A stretch of DNA of 64,000 bases from Ureibacillus sp. FSL W7-1570 (GTDB taxonomy: Bacteria; Bacillota; Bacilli; Bacillales_A; Planococcaceae), in the NCBI RefSeq assembly GCF_038593265.1, contig NZ_CP151979.1:1-64000 (forward strand), written 5' to 3'. Within the stretch, counting starts at the first letter, position 1. Each line of letters opens with the position of its first letter. Position numbers and translations under genes: made by a program. Below are positions 20,081 to 28,442 of this stretch, one piece after another. The notes below the pieces were generated by a model. It made no database searches. It worked only from the letters and a program-made list of their open reading frames with translations, and had not been told where the DNA came from.

Positions 20081-20120
20081 AAAAAAGAGAATTTTGGTGA
20101 ATACCAATTCTCTTTTTTTT
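20081..20120. terminator. Bidirectional terminator between ehuA and the tetR-type gene
   Basis: AAAAAAGAGAATT pairs with AATTCTCTTTTTT, extended by GGT/ACC nearer the loop. A T-tract follows on both strands, so it can serve the rightward ehu operon and the leftward regulator gene. Confidence 0.87.
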
Positions 20121-20181
20121 GTGTGTATCAAATATTGAATTAACCCGGCTTTTATAAAATGTTCCTTTTTTTATCACTTTT

Positions 20182-21036
20182 TTATGAAACCGATTGCAGA
20201 TCCGAAACGTATTGTCTTACGAGGAACACAACCATTGAAAAATCTTCATTTTTTTGCAAATTGGAAGCTAATCCGGATAAAATGGCCAATCTCGGTTTTT
20301 CTTTCATCAATTCTTCCATCAAAAGATGGATCGATTCATCGATTAAAGGCGTTTTCTTATATTGGCCTTCCAATTGTCGAAGCAAATATAAAATATGTTC
20401 TTTTGAAACCATTTCGCTGAAAGAGGAAGCGCTTTTTGTATTCCACAGCTTTTCTGTAACGAAATGAAGGGTGCTATGTTCGGCGATAATATTCACTTTT
20501 TCAGCCAGGCTATTTGCAAGCTGTTCAAAATTATATTTTCGTGGATGGGTTGTAATAAATTCCGTATAACTGATCAATAATCCACGAACAACTAATAATA
20601 AATCATACTTAAAATGTTCAACTTTTTCACCATAAGTTTGGTGTATAATCGTGAGAAGAGCTTCATTATGAACCGTATTAAATTCTTTTATTTTCTGGAT
20701 GACTTCATTGTTCATCGGCTGGAAATTTTCCCGCATGCACATGGAAATAAAGGAATAATGTTCTTCCAATAATCTGAAATTGTAGTAAAAGAACTTCGGC
20801 AATTTCTCATTGACCGGGATGCTGTCATCCAAAATTTCGTTTTGTACGGCGATAAATTTTTTTATAAAGTAATCGGTAATTTCCACGAGCAAATCATCTT
20901 TCGATTTGAAGCTGAGATAAAAGGCGCCTTTGGAAATTCCGCATGCATTGGTTATATCTTGTATGGAAGTGGATTCTACTCCGTTTTTCGAAAAAAGTTC
21001 TATTGCTTTTTCCATGATCATCAATTTTTTTGACAC
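20182..21036 (-). CDS. TetR/AcrR-family regulator of the adjacent RND efflux gene
   Basis: This 284-residue regulator has the TetR N-terminal helix-turn-helix (about 7-52: KAIELFSKNGVESTSIQDITNACGISKGAFYLSFKSKDDL) and a long ligand-binding C-terminal region, larger than the common 190-210. TetR proteins repress neighbouring transport genes until a ligand binds. It is divergent from the RND transporter gene, and two matching operator-like sites lie between them. The GTG start at 21036 follows GGAGGAGA by about 5 bases. Confidence 0.9.
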   Translation of the reverse strand: MSKKLMIMEKAIELFSKNGVESTSIQDITNACGISKGAFYLSFKSKDDLLVEITDYFIKKFIAVQNEILDDSIPVNEKLPKFFYYNFRLLEEHYSFISMCMRENFQPMNNEVIQKIKEFNTVHNEALLTIIHQTYGEKVEHFKYDLLLVVRGLLISYTEFITTHPRKYNFEQLANSLAEKVNIIAEHSTLHFVTEKLWNTKSASSFSEMVSKEHILYLLRQLEGQYKKTPLIDESIHLLMEELMKEKPRLAILSGLASNLQKNEDFSMVVFLVRQYVSDLQSVS

Positions 21037-21072
21037 AAAATCTCCTCCGGGTATCTAAGTAAATCAATTACA

Positions 21073-21125
21073 TTGACAGTGACTGCTTAGTCAATTATTA
21101 TATTGAAATGTGACCGATTAGTCAA
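21073..21125. promoter_or_regulatory. Promoter with two TetR-type operator copies
   Basis: TTGACA (21073-21078), a 17-base spacer and TATTAT (21096-21101) form a promoter facing the RND gene. GTGACTGCTTAGTCAA (21079-21094) fills the spacer, and GTGACCGATTAGTCAA (21110-21125) lies just downstream. Both copies have TGAC/GTCA palindromic ends and are 31 bases apart start to start, three helical turns. The arrangement fits cooperative repression of both divergent genes. Confidence 0.72.
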
Positions 21126-21142
21126 AAAAGGTGGGTTCAATT

Positions 21143-24100
21143 TTGAATGGATTAGTGAATTTCGTCATAAAAAATAAACTAGCTGTATGGTTATTAGCCA
21201 TTATTTTAATGGTGACGGGAATTTATTCCACTTCCCGAATGAACAAAGAAACAATTCCTGATATTTCCATTCCCTATATTACTGTAATGACAGTATATCC
21301 AGGTGCTACTCCTGAACAATCGATGAATGATATTTCCATTCCTCTGGAAAAAGCGGTACAAAACCTGAGAAATGTTGTAGGTGTTTATTCAACATCATAT
21401 TCGAATATGTCCAGCGTACAAATCGAATATGAATATGGAACAGACATGCTGGATGCGGAACGGGAATTGCGTTCGGTCATTGATGGCTTGGAGTTTCCGG
21501 ATACGGCACAGGATCCTACAATTGCCCGTATCACGGTCAACACTTTCCCGATTTTGGCATTAAGCGTGTCAAGTGACACTGAAGATATTGCAGAGTTGAC
21601 TGCTACAGTCGAAGATGTCATTGTACCAAAATTGGAAGGTATTGATGGCGTTTCTTCCGTTTCGATTTCAGGCCAACATGTGAATAAAGTGGAAATTGAA
21701 TACGACCAAGTAAAGATGGCTTCTCTGGGCGTGACGGAAGACGATGTAAAACAAATGATTCAAGCAAGCGACTTGAAGGCGCCGCTTGGTTTGTATCCAT
21801 TTAAAGAAAAAGAACAATCCATCGTCATTGATGGAAAATTTACGACCGTCGACGAGTTGAAAAACTTGTTGATCCCGGTTACACCAACAGCACAAAATCC
21901 GACACCTTTTGTGACTTTGGGTGATATTGCAAAAGTAAAATTAGTAGGAGAAGTCGAATCGGTTTCACGTACGAACGGAAAAGAAGCGATCGGCATCCAA
22001 ATTGTAAAAGGTCAGGATGCTAACACGGTTGAAGTCGTAAATGAAGCCAAAGACATTATCAAAGAATTGGAAGCGAAAAATGATGGGTTGCACATCGATG
22101 TGACGCTTGACCAAGGGGAACCGATCGAAGAATCCGTTTCTACGATGTTAGGAAAAGCGTTATACGGTGCAGGATTTGCGATTATCATTATCTTGCTGTT
22201 CTTGCGTGATATCAAATCAACAATCATATCCATCATTTCCATTCCGTTGTCTTTGTTGATTGCCTTTACCATCTTGCATCAAATGGACATTACATTGAAC
22301 ATTATGACCCTTGGCGCGATGACGGTTGCGATTGGACGGGTAATCGACGATTCGATTGTAGTGGTTGAAAATATTTACAGACGATTGCATTTGAAAGATG
22401 AAAAATTAAAAGGACGAGCATTGATCCGTTCAGCAACGATCGAAATGTTCAAACCGATATTGGCCTCCACCCTTGTTACAATCGCCGTGTTTGCGCCGCT
22501 TGTATTAGTCGGAGGCATGGTTGGAGAACTGTTCACTCCATTCGCCTTTACGATGGCTTTCGCCTTGCTTGCTTCATTGCTGGTGGCCATCACGGTGGTT
22601 CCATCACTGTCCCATACGCTGTTTAAAAAGCGTTTATATGGCGGTAAAAAAGGCGGAAAAGTAAAACATGAAAAACCGGGCGCATTGGCTTTATGGTATA
22701 AAAAAGTGTTGCGCTGGTCATTGAATCATAAAGTCGTTTCATCCCTAATTGCGATTGCATTATTGGTGGGAAGCTTATTCTTGATTCCGGTGGTAGGATT
22801 CAGTTTCCTTTCCGCTGATCAGGAAAAAGTGATGTATCTCACTTACACTCCTGAGCCGGGTGAGTCTGAGGAAAAAACGTTGGAAAATGTCCAAGTCGTT
22901 GAAGATAAATTATTGGCCCGGGATGATGTGGATATCGTTCAAGTTTCCATCGGTGGCAGCGGTAATGCGATGATGGGCATGATGGGCACTGACGGAGCAT
23001 TAATGTATGTCATTTTCGATGATGATACAAAGAATTTTGATGATGTCCAAGATGAAATCACAAACTACATTGAAGGTTTGGATCAATCAGGCAAATGGAT
23101 CAATCAAAACTTCAGCATGTCCATGTCCAATAATGAACTCAGCTATACCGTTTATGGAGATGACATGGATAAAATTGAAAAAACGGTAGCAGACATCGAG
23201 AATATCATGAAAGAATCCGGAAATTTGAAAGATGTGGATACATCCCTTTCCGAACGATTTGATGAATTCACATTAAGAGTGAACCAGCAAACATTGCTGC
23301 AATATGGTTTAACAGCAGGACAGCTGGCCATGATGTTAAATCCGAACAAACAGGATGAAGTGTTGACGACGTTGAAAAAAGACGGCACGGACATCGATGT
23401 CATTGTGAAACGGAATGTCAATTTGGCGACATCCTTCGAAGATTTGTTGAATCAACCTGTCCCAACCGCTACGGGAGCGGCTGTACAGTTGAAAGACATT
23501 GTGCAAGTGGAAGAAGGAACAGTATCCAACACAATTTCCCGCAGTAAAGGACAGTTGTATGCAAGTGTTTCCGGTACTGTGACAAGCAAAGACGTGACAA
23601 AAGCTTCAAAAGAAGTGGATGAAAAAATCGATAAACTTGAATTGCCTAAAGGCGTTGAAATCGGCGTTTCCGGCGTTACAGCGGATATGGAAGAAGCCTT
23701 TACCCAATTAGGTTTTGCCATGATTGTCGCGATAGGAATCGTGTACTTCATTCTGGTGGTAACATTTGGTGAAGGTTTGGCGCCATTTGCCATCCTCTTC
23801 TCATTGCCGTTTACGGTCATCGGTTCATTGGTGGGACTTTGGATTGCAGGAGAAACCATTTCCGTATCGGTTATGATGGGTATGCTCATGCTGATCGGTA
23901 TTGTTGTTACAAATGCCGTTGTATTGGTGGACCGAATCATCAACATGGAACGTACGGGTATGCCAATGCGTGAAGCGATCCTGGAAGCGGGAGCCACTCG
24001 TTTGCGTCCAATCTTAATGACCGCGATTGCCACAATCGGTGCGTTAATACCGCTTGCAATCGGTGCGGAAGGAAGCGGAATGATTTCAAGGGACTTAGGT

Positions 24101-24220
24101 ATTTGTGTAATCGGCGGTTTATTCAGTTCAACGATGTTAACGTTGATCGTCGTGCCGATCGTGTATGAAATCTTGTCAAAAATGTTGAGAAAAAACCGTA
24201 CAGAAATTGAAGAAGATTAA
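21143..24220 (+). CDS. RND-family efflux transporter (AcrB/SwrC-like)
   Basis: This 1025-residue resistance-nodulation-division pump exports hydrophobic compounds using the proton gradient. Twelve membrane segments are arranged as one N-terminal helix, a large loop, five-plus-one central helices from about 330, a second large loop from about 560, and a C-terminal helical block from about 840. The N-terminus (KNKLAVWLLAIILMVTGIYSTSRMNKETIPDISIPYITVMTVYPGATPEQ) and GRVIDDSIVVVENIYR are hallmarks. B. subtilis SwrC (YerP) is the nearest known relative I can name. The TTG at 21143 follows AAGGTGGG by 7 bases; a GTG at 21131 overlaps that site. Confidence 0.93.
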   Translation: MNGLVNFVIKNKLAVWLLAIILMVTGIYSTSRMNKETIPDISIPYITVMTVYPGATPEQSMNDISIPLEKAVQNLRNVVGVYSTSYSNMSSVQIEYEYGTDMLDAERELRSVIDGLEFPDTAQDPTIARITVNTFPILALSVSSDTEDIAELTATVEDVIVPKLEGIDGVSSVSISGQHVNKVEIEYDQVKMASLGVTEDDVKQMIQASDLKAPLGLYPFKEKEQSIVIDGKFTTVDELKNLLIPVTPTAQNPTPFVTLGDIAKVKLVGEVESVSRTNGKEAIGIQIVKGQDANTVEVVNEAKDIIKELEAKNDGLHIDVTLDQGEPIEESVSTMLGKALYGAGFAIIIILLFLRDIKSTIISIISIPLSLLIAFTILHQMDITLNIMTLGAMTVAIGRVIDDSIVVVENIYRRLHLKDEKLKGRALIRSATIEMFKPILASTLVTIAVFAPLVLVGGMVGELFTPFAFTMAFALLASLLVAITVVPSLSHTLFKKRLYGGKKGGKVKHEKPGALALWYKKVLRWSLNHKVVSSLIAIALLVGSLFLIPVVGFSFLSADQEKVMYLTYTPEPGESEEKTLENVQVVEDKLLARDDVDIVQVSIGGSGNAMMGMMGTDGALMYVIFDDDTKNFDDVQDEITNYIEGLDQSGKWINQNFSMSMSNNELSYTVYGDDMDKIEKTVADIENIMKESGNLKDVDTSLSERFDEFTLRVNQQTLLQYGLTAGQLAMMLNPNKQDEVLTTLKKDGTDIDVIVKRNVNLATSFEDLLNQPVPTATGAAVQLKDIVQVEEGTVSNTISRSKGQLYASVSGTVTSKDVTKASKEVDEKIDKLELPKGVEIGVSGVTADMEEAFTQLGFAMIVAIGIVYFILVVTFGEGLAPFAILFSLPFTVIGSLVGLWIAGETISVSVMMGMLMLIGIVVTNAVVLVDRIINMERTGMPMREAILEAGATRLRPILMTAIATIGALIPLAIGAEGSGMISRDLGICVIGGLFSSTMLTLIVVPIVYEILSKMLRKNRTEIEED

Positions 24221-24222
24221 TT

Positions 24223-24278
24223 TGCAAAAAAGAATTCGCCCTTCTTGCATGGAATTTGGGGCGAATTCTTTTTTTGCA
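24223..24278 (+). terminator. Terminator of the RND transporter gene
   Basis: TGCAAAAAAGAATTCGCCC and GGGCGAATTCTTTTTTTGCA form a long nearly perfect stem, ending in a T-tract right after the stop codon. Confidence 0.9.
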
Positions 24279-24333
24279 GACTGGACAATTTGAAAACGCA
24301 GGCGTAGAATAGCGGGGTACAAGAAGGAGGGAA

Positions 24334-24353
24334 GGTATAACAATTTCTATACC
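24334..24353 (+). promoter_or_regulatory. Hairpin between ribosome binding site and start codon
   Basis: GGTATA (24334-24339) and TATACC (24348-24353) form a stem between AAGGAGGG (24324-24331) and the ATG at 24360. Without the fold the spacing of 28 bases would be too long. With the stem closed, the ribosome binding site and ATG are brought to a workable distance. No other in-frame start codon lies nearer. Confidence 0.4.
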
Positions 24354-24359
24354 GTTGAT

Positions 24360-24758
24360 ATGATCGTTATTCGAACAATTTTGCAAATCCTGATTTTATA
24401 TCTTTTTTATTATATGGGCGTATTTATTGTTAAAGGGACGCATCTTCCCATTCCGCCAAGCATAATCGGTTTGCTCTTGCTATTTTTGTGCTTGCGGCAA
24501 AAATGGATCAAAGTCGGAATGATCCGGGAAGGGGCAGGTTTTTTAATAGGGTTTATGACTTTATTTTTTATTCCATCGATGATTGGCGTCGTGGAATATC
24601 CTGAATTGTTGTCTTCAAAAGGGTTTTTTTTAATAGTGACCGTGTTTGCAAGTACGATATTGACAATTTATATGACGGGCATTTTTAGTAAAAAAATAGA
24701 AGAAAAAGAGAAGGGGAAGGGGGAAGAAAAGAGTGGAAGCCATCATTTATATCGTTAG
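24360..24758 (+). CDS. LrgA/CidA-family small membrane protein, copy 1
   Basis: This 132-residue protein has four membrane segments and the CidA/LrgA core: LPIPPSIIGLLLLFLCLRQKWIKV followed by GAGFLIGFMTLFFIPSMIGVVEYPEL. The family was first described as holin-like; some members form pyruvate transport systems with an LrgB partner (PftAB in B. subtilis). The charged lysine/glutamate tail is typical. It overlaps the partner gene by 26 bases. A second copy of the pair follows 0.9 kb later with the same overlap. Confidence 0.85.
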   Translation: MIVIRTILQILILYLFYYMGVFIVKGTHLPIPPSIIGLLLLFLCLRQKWIKVGMIREGAGFLIGFMTLFFIPSMIGVVEYPELLSSKGFFLIVTVFASTILTIYMTGIFSKKIEEKEKGKGEEKSGSHHLYR

Positions 24759-25410
24759 CACGATTATAATCTTTTTAATCATGATGAAAATATATAAATG
24801 TTTCCCCTATCCATTTTTGATGCCAATCCTTACTACAACCATCGTTTTGGTTGTTTTCATCTTATTGCTAAATATTCCATATGACGAGTATATGGAAGGG
24901 GGAAAGTGGATCCAACATTTATTGGGGCCGGCAGTGGTTGCCCTGGCCTATCCGTTATACAACCAACGGCATTTGGTGCTGAAATATAAATATACCATCC
25001 TTTCGGGTATCGTTTTTGCCATGCTGATTGGCTTGTTTAGTGTTTTTGCAGGATTGAAATTGTTCCACGAGGAAAAAACGTTTATTTTGACCGCATTGCC
25101 CAAATCCTTGACAACACCGATTGCGATGCAAGTAAGTGAAACCATCGGGGGAGTCCCGCCGTTAACCGCCGTTTTGGTGATGGTGGCAGGCTTTACCGGG
25201 GCGCTTTTTGGACCTGTCGTTTATAAATTGGGCAAAATCGATTCACCCATCAGTCGGGGGATTTCCATGGGAAGTGCCAGCCACGGTGTCGGAATATCAC
25301 AGCTGAAGGATTTTGGCGAGGAAGATTTGTCCATCGGTTCGGTCTCCATGAGTTTGAGTATAGTCATCGGGGCCATCCTTTGTCCCATTTTTGTCTCTCT
25401 CTTTTTCTAA
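24733..25410 (+). CDS. LrgB/CidB-family membrane protein, copy 1
   Basis: This 225-residue partner of the LrgA-type protein has about six membrane segments. The family motifs are HLLGPAVVALAYPLY, LPKSLTTPIAMQVSETIGGVPPLTAVLVMVAGFTGALFG and GSASHGVGISQL. It starts with GTG inside the end of the upstream gene, after an AAGGGGGAAG site. Possible roles are pyruvate uptake/export or control of autolysis; the sequence does not decide. Confidence 0.85.
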   Translation: MEAIIYIVSTIIIFLIMMKIYKCFPYPFLMPILTTTIVLVVFILLLNIPYDEYMEGGKWIQHLLGPAVVALAYPLYNQRHLVLKYKYTILSGIVFAMLIGLFSVFAGLKLFHEEKTFILTALPKSLTTPIAMQVSETIGGVPPLTAVLVMVAGFTGALFGPVVYKLGKIDSPISRGISMGSASHGVGISQLKDFGEEDLSIGSVSMSLSIVIGAILCPIFVSLFF

Positions 25411-25463
25411 CATAGGCTGGGTTGTCTGAAAAATGTTTGGTACGGATAACCGCATAATGGAAG

Positions 25464-25497
25464 CAGATGCCGATTTTCTGGCATCTGTTTTCTTTTC
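25464..25497 (+). terminator. Terminator after the first lrgAB-type pair
   Basis: CAGATGCC (25464-25471) pairs with GGCATCTG (25480-25487), followed by TTTTCTTTTC. The remaining bases up to 25678 carry no gene. They hold a possible promoter for the second pair, with TATAAA at 25648-25653 and a GACAA-TATT-TTGTC repeat at 25629-25642. Confidence 0.75.
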
Positions 25498-25678
25498 ATT
25501 TGATAGTTTCCTATTCCGTAAAAACATCCTTTCTGAAGCCGATTTCCCCAAAGGGATATCTTCATCACAAATATCCTGAATGCATCTCCAAAATTTAGAT
25601 TCTTTTGATTTTTCTAAAATAATTAATAGACAATATTTTGTCACAAGTATAAAATAACGAATACGGGGGAGGTGAGTT

Positions 25679-26125
25679 TTGGAAAAGGGTGTTCCTTTTT
25701 CCGATGGAAGTATGAAAATTGTTCGAACGATCATTCAAATTCTGCTTCTGTACGTTTTTTACTACATTGGGGTGTTTATGGTTGAAATCACACATTTACC
25801 ATTGCCTGCCAGCATCATCGGTTTGGTGCTTCTATTTATTTGCCTACAATTTAAATGGATCAAAGTGGATTATATAAAAGACGGGGCAAATTTCCTGATA
25901 GGGTTTATGACGTTATTTTTTATTCCGCCCATTGTCGGCATCATCGATTATCCGGAGCTTATTTCCGTATCCGGTTCGCTATTGGTGGCGTCGGTCATCG
26001 TCAGTACGCTTTTCGTGCTTCTGACGACAAGCATGATTTGCCAATGGATTGAGAAAAAAGAATTGGCGATGAAGGGGAAGAAAGAGGGGGAAGTGGAACA
26101 TGCGAGCAAGTTTATCCATCATTAG
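25679..26125 (+). CDS. LrgA/CidA-family small membrane protein, copy 2
   Basis: This 148-residue paralogue of the protein at 24360 keeps the same core: VRTIIQILLLYVFYYIGVFMVEITHLPLPASIIGLVLLF and IDYPELISVSGSLLVASV. It has an N-terminal extension of 11 residues because the TTG start at 25679 follows an excellent GGAGGTGA site. An ATG at 25712 would give the usual length but has no site of its own. It overlaps its partner by 26 bases, exactly as in the first pair. Confidence 0.85.
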   Translation: MEKGVPFSDGSMKIVRTIIQILLLYVFYYIGVFMVEITHLPLPASIIGLVLLFICLQFKWIKVDYIKDGANFLIGFMTLFFIPPIVGIIDYPELISVSGSLLVASVIVSTLFVLLTTSMICQWIEKKELAMKGKKEGEVEHASKFIHH

Positions 26126-26777
26126 TACGGTCATCATCTTTTTATTAATGAAGAAGTTGCATGCCCGGTACCCTTCGCCGATTCTCATGCCCATCTTAAC
26201 TTCGACCATTATCATCATTGCGGGCCTGCTCTTTTTGAATGTCCCATTTGACGTTTATATGGAAGGTGGGCGCTACCTTCAACATTTGCTTGGACCTGCT
26301 GTCGTCGCTTTGGCCTATCCGTTGTACAACCAGTGGCATATGGTGCTGAAATACAAATATACGATTTTATCAGGCATTGTAATTGCGATGGTAAGCGGCT
26401 TGATCAGCGTTTATACGCTTCTAGTCGTATTTAAAATCGATAAGGAGTATATATTGACGGCCCTGCCAAAATCGATGACGACACCGGTCGCGATGCATGT
26501 GAGCGAAACGATCGGTGGAATCCCATCCCTTACCGCTGTATTGGTATTGATTGCGGGCTTTACAGGTGCCCTGCTTGGTTCGGTCATGTTCACCATTGGA
26601 AAAATCGATTCATCGATCAGCCGAGGGATTGCCATGGGAAGCGCAAGCCATGGAGTCGGCACGGCAAAGCTTGTCGACTATGGTGAACTGGATTTATCGA
26701 TCGGTTCATTGTCGATGGGGCTAAGCGCGGTGGTTGGTGCCATTCTATGTCCGATATTTGTTTATCTTTTTATGTAA
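26100..26777 (+). CDS. LrgB/CidB-family membrane protein, copy 2
   Basis: This 225-residue paralogue has the same length as the first LrgB copy. It keeps HLLGPAVVALAYPLYNQWHMVLKYKYTILSGIV, LPKSMTTPVAMHVSETIGGIPSLTAVLV and GSASHGVGTAKLVDYGELDLSIGSLSMGLSAVVGAILCPIF. The high but incomplete similarity implies an old tandem duplication of the whole pair rather than a recent one. Its ATG lies within the upstream gene. A terminator shared with speA follows. Confidence 0.85.
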   Translation: MRASLSIISTVIIFLLMKKLHARYPSPILMPILTSTIIIIAGLLFLNVPFDVYMEGGRYLQHLLGPAVVALAYPLYNQWHMVLKYKYTILSGIVIAMVSGLISVYTLLVVFKIDKEYILTALPKSMTTPVAMHVSETIGGIPSLTAVLVLIAGFTGALLGSVMFTIGKIDSSISRGIAMGSASHGVGTAKLVDYGELDLSIGSLSMGLSAVVGAILCPIFVYLFM

Positions 26778-26781
26778 AGGA

Positions 26782-26812
26782 AAAAGCATTCTAGTCCCGC
26801 TAGAATGCTTTT
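26782..26812. terminator. Bidirectional terminator between lrgB copy 2 and speA
   Basis: AAAAGCATTCTAG and CTAGAATGCTTTT form a 13-bp perfect stem with a 5-base loop. T-tracts lie on both strands, so it serves both convergent transcripts. Confidence 0.87.
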
Positions 26813-26827
26813 GACATTTTCCGCATA

Positions 26828-28297
26828 TTAATATATAGGTTTCCGTTCTTTAATGACACGAATCGTCTGCAGACTTGCATCTTCGGGTCCTTGCACCGGC
26901 AGTCCCGCTTCAATGTTCATTTGAATGTAGTCTATATTTTCCTGGGTAATGACTTCACCCGGAATAAAAATTGGGATGCCAGGCGGATACACCATGATAA
27001 ACTCGGCGCAAATATAGCCGGCGGAGTCTTTGAAAGGAATCACTTCCGTGCTGGAATAAAAGGCATCTCTTGGGGTCATGGCAAGGGCTGGAATATCCGG
27101 CACATTCACTTCCGTTTCTTTTATGCAAGCCTCCGAATCAAATGCCTGGGACATGCGTTGCAATGCATTCACAAGCAAATTGATTTCTTTTTTTGTATCC
27201 CCCAATGTAACAAGGCAAAGGATGTTGTAAAGATCAGACAATTCCACTTCAATGTTGGCATTTTGCCGGAGCCATTCTTCCGCTTGATGGCCCGTAATCC
27301 CCAAGTCTTTGACGCTGATCAACAGCTTTGTAGGGTCCATATCATATGTCGCGGATGAATGGAGCCTCTCTCGTCCAGCTACCTTCAAATGCGGAATTTT
27401 ATTGATTCGTTTTCTTGCTTCTTTTGCCAAACGGATCGTTTTGTCGATTAAATGATTGCCATTGATTGCCAGCTGTCTTCTGGCGCAATCAAGGGAAGCG
27501 AGCAATGGGTATGATGTTGAAGTGGTTGTCAACATCGATAATACGGATTGTACGCGGCTAATGCTCACAAGCCCTTCCCGGACGTTTAATACGGAACTTT
27601 GGGTCAAAGAACCTCCTAGCTTATGTACGCTTGTCGCAGCCATATCGGCTCCAGCTTCCATTGCTGAGATTGGCAGTTCATCATGGAATCTCAAATGGAT
27701 TCCATGGGCTTCATCGACAATTACCGGTATATCTGAAGCATGTGCGATCTCCACAATGCGTTTTAAATCAGCAGCAAATCCGAAATAAGTCGGATTAATC
27801 ACAAGCAAAGCTTTTGCGTCTGGATATGTTTCGATTGCCTTTTCAACGGATTCGGCAGAAATTCCATGGGTGATCCCGTATTCTTCATCCACTTCAGGAT
27901 AAATGAAAATCGGAATCGCACCAGACAAAATAATCGCAGACATCGTAGATTTATGAACATTTCGTGGTACCAAAATTTTATCTCCCGGACCGACGACAGA
28001 CATGATCATCGTCATGATAGCACCACTAGTTCCTTGAACAGAAAAAAATGTATGGTCAGCACCAAAGGCTTCGGCAGCAAGTTCCTGTGCCGCTTTAATT
28101 GCACCTTTTGGCGAATGTAAGTCATCTAGTGGAGCAATATTGATTAAATCAATGGATAAAACGTTGTCTCCAATAAATTCTCGAAAAGCAGGATCCATTC
28201 CTTGCCCCTTTTTATGGCCTGGGATGTGGAATTGGATCGGATGTCTGTTTCGATGTTTTAACAATGCGTCGAACAGAGGAGTTTCTAACTGTGACAA
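26828..28297 (-). CDS. speA: Arginine decarboxylase (Orn/Lys/Arg decarboxylase family)
   Basis: This PLP enzyme of 489 residues matches B. subtilis SpeA, which makes agmatine for spermidine synthesis. Landmarks are FHIPGHKKGQGMDP near the N-terminus, the SVQGTSGAI substrate/cofactor loop, DEAHGIHLRFH, and the PLP-lysine motif ATSVHKLGGSLTQSS. The TTG at 28297 is chosen because it gives the same MSQ-ETPL opening as SpeA and lies 8 bases after GAGGTGG. A GTG at 28309 overlaps that site. In B. subtilis speA also follows the pdh genes; here some 20 kb of other genes lie between. Confidence 0.95.
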   Translation of the reverse strand: MSQLETPLFDALLKHRNRHPIQFHIPGHKKGQGMDPAFREFIGDNVLSIDLINIAPLDDLHSPKGAIKAAQELAAEAFGADHTFFSVQGTSGAIMTMIMSVVGPGDKILVPRNVHKSTMSAIILSGAIPIFIYPEVDEEYGITHGISAESVEKAIETYPDAKALLVINPTYFGFAADLKRIVEIAHASDIPVIVDEAHGIHLRFHDELPISAMEAGADMAATSVHKLGGSLTQSSVLNVREGLVSISRVQSVLSMLTTTSTSYPLLASLDCARRQLAINGNHLIDKTIRLAKEARKRINKIPHLKVAGRERLHSSATYDMDPTKLLISVKDLGITGHQAEEWLRQNANIEVELSDLYNILCLVTLGDTKKEINLLVNALQRMSQAFDSEACIKETEVNVPDIPALAMTPRDAFYSSTEVIPFKDSAGYICAEFIMVYPPGIPIFIPGEVITQENIDYIQMNIEAGLPVQGPEDASLQTIRVIKERKPIY

Positions 28298-28442
28298 CGC
28301 AGGTACCACCTCACTTTATTGTAATTTTAAAAAACAATGAAATTATAGCATCTATAGGCTCCACTTGCTATAAAAATTTAAAGGAAATTTAAGTTTTATT
28401 GAAGAACTCATTAATCAATATGAAAAAAAGGGGATGAGCATG

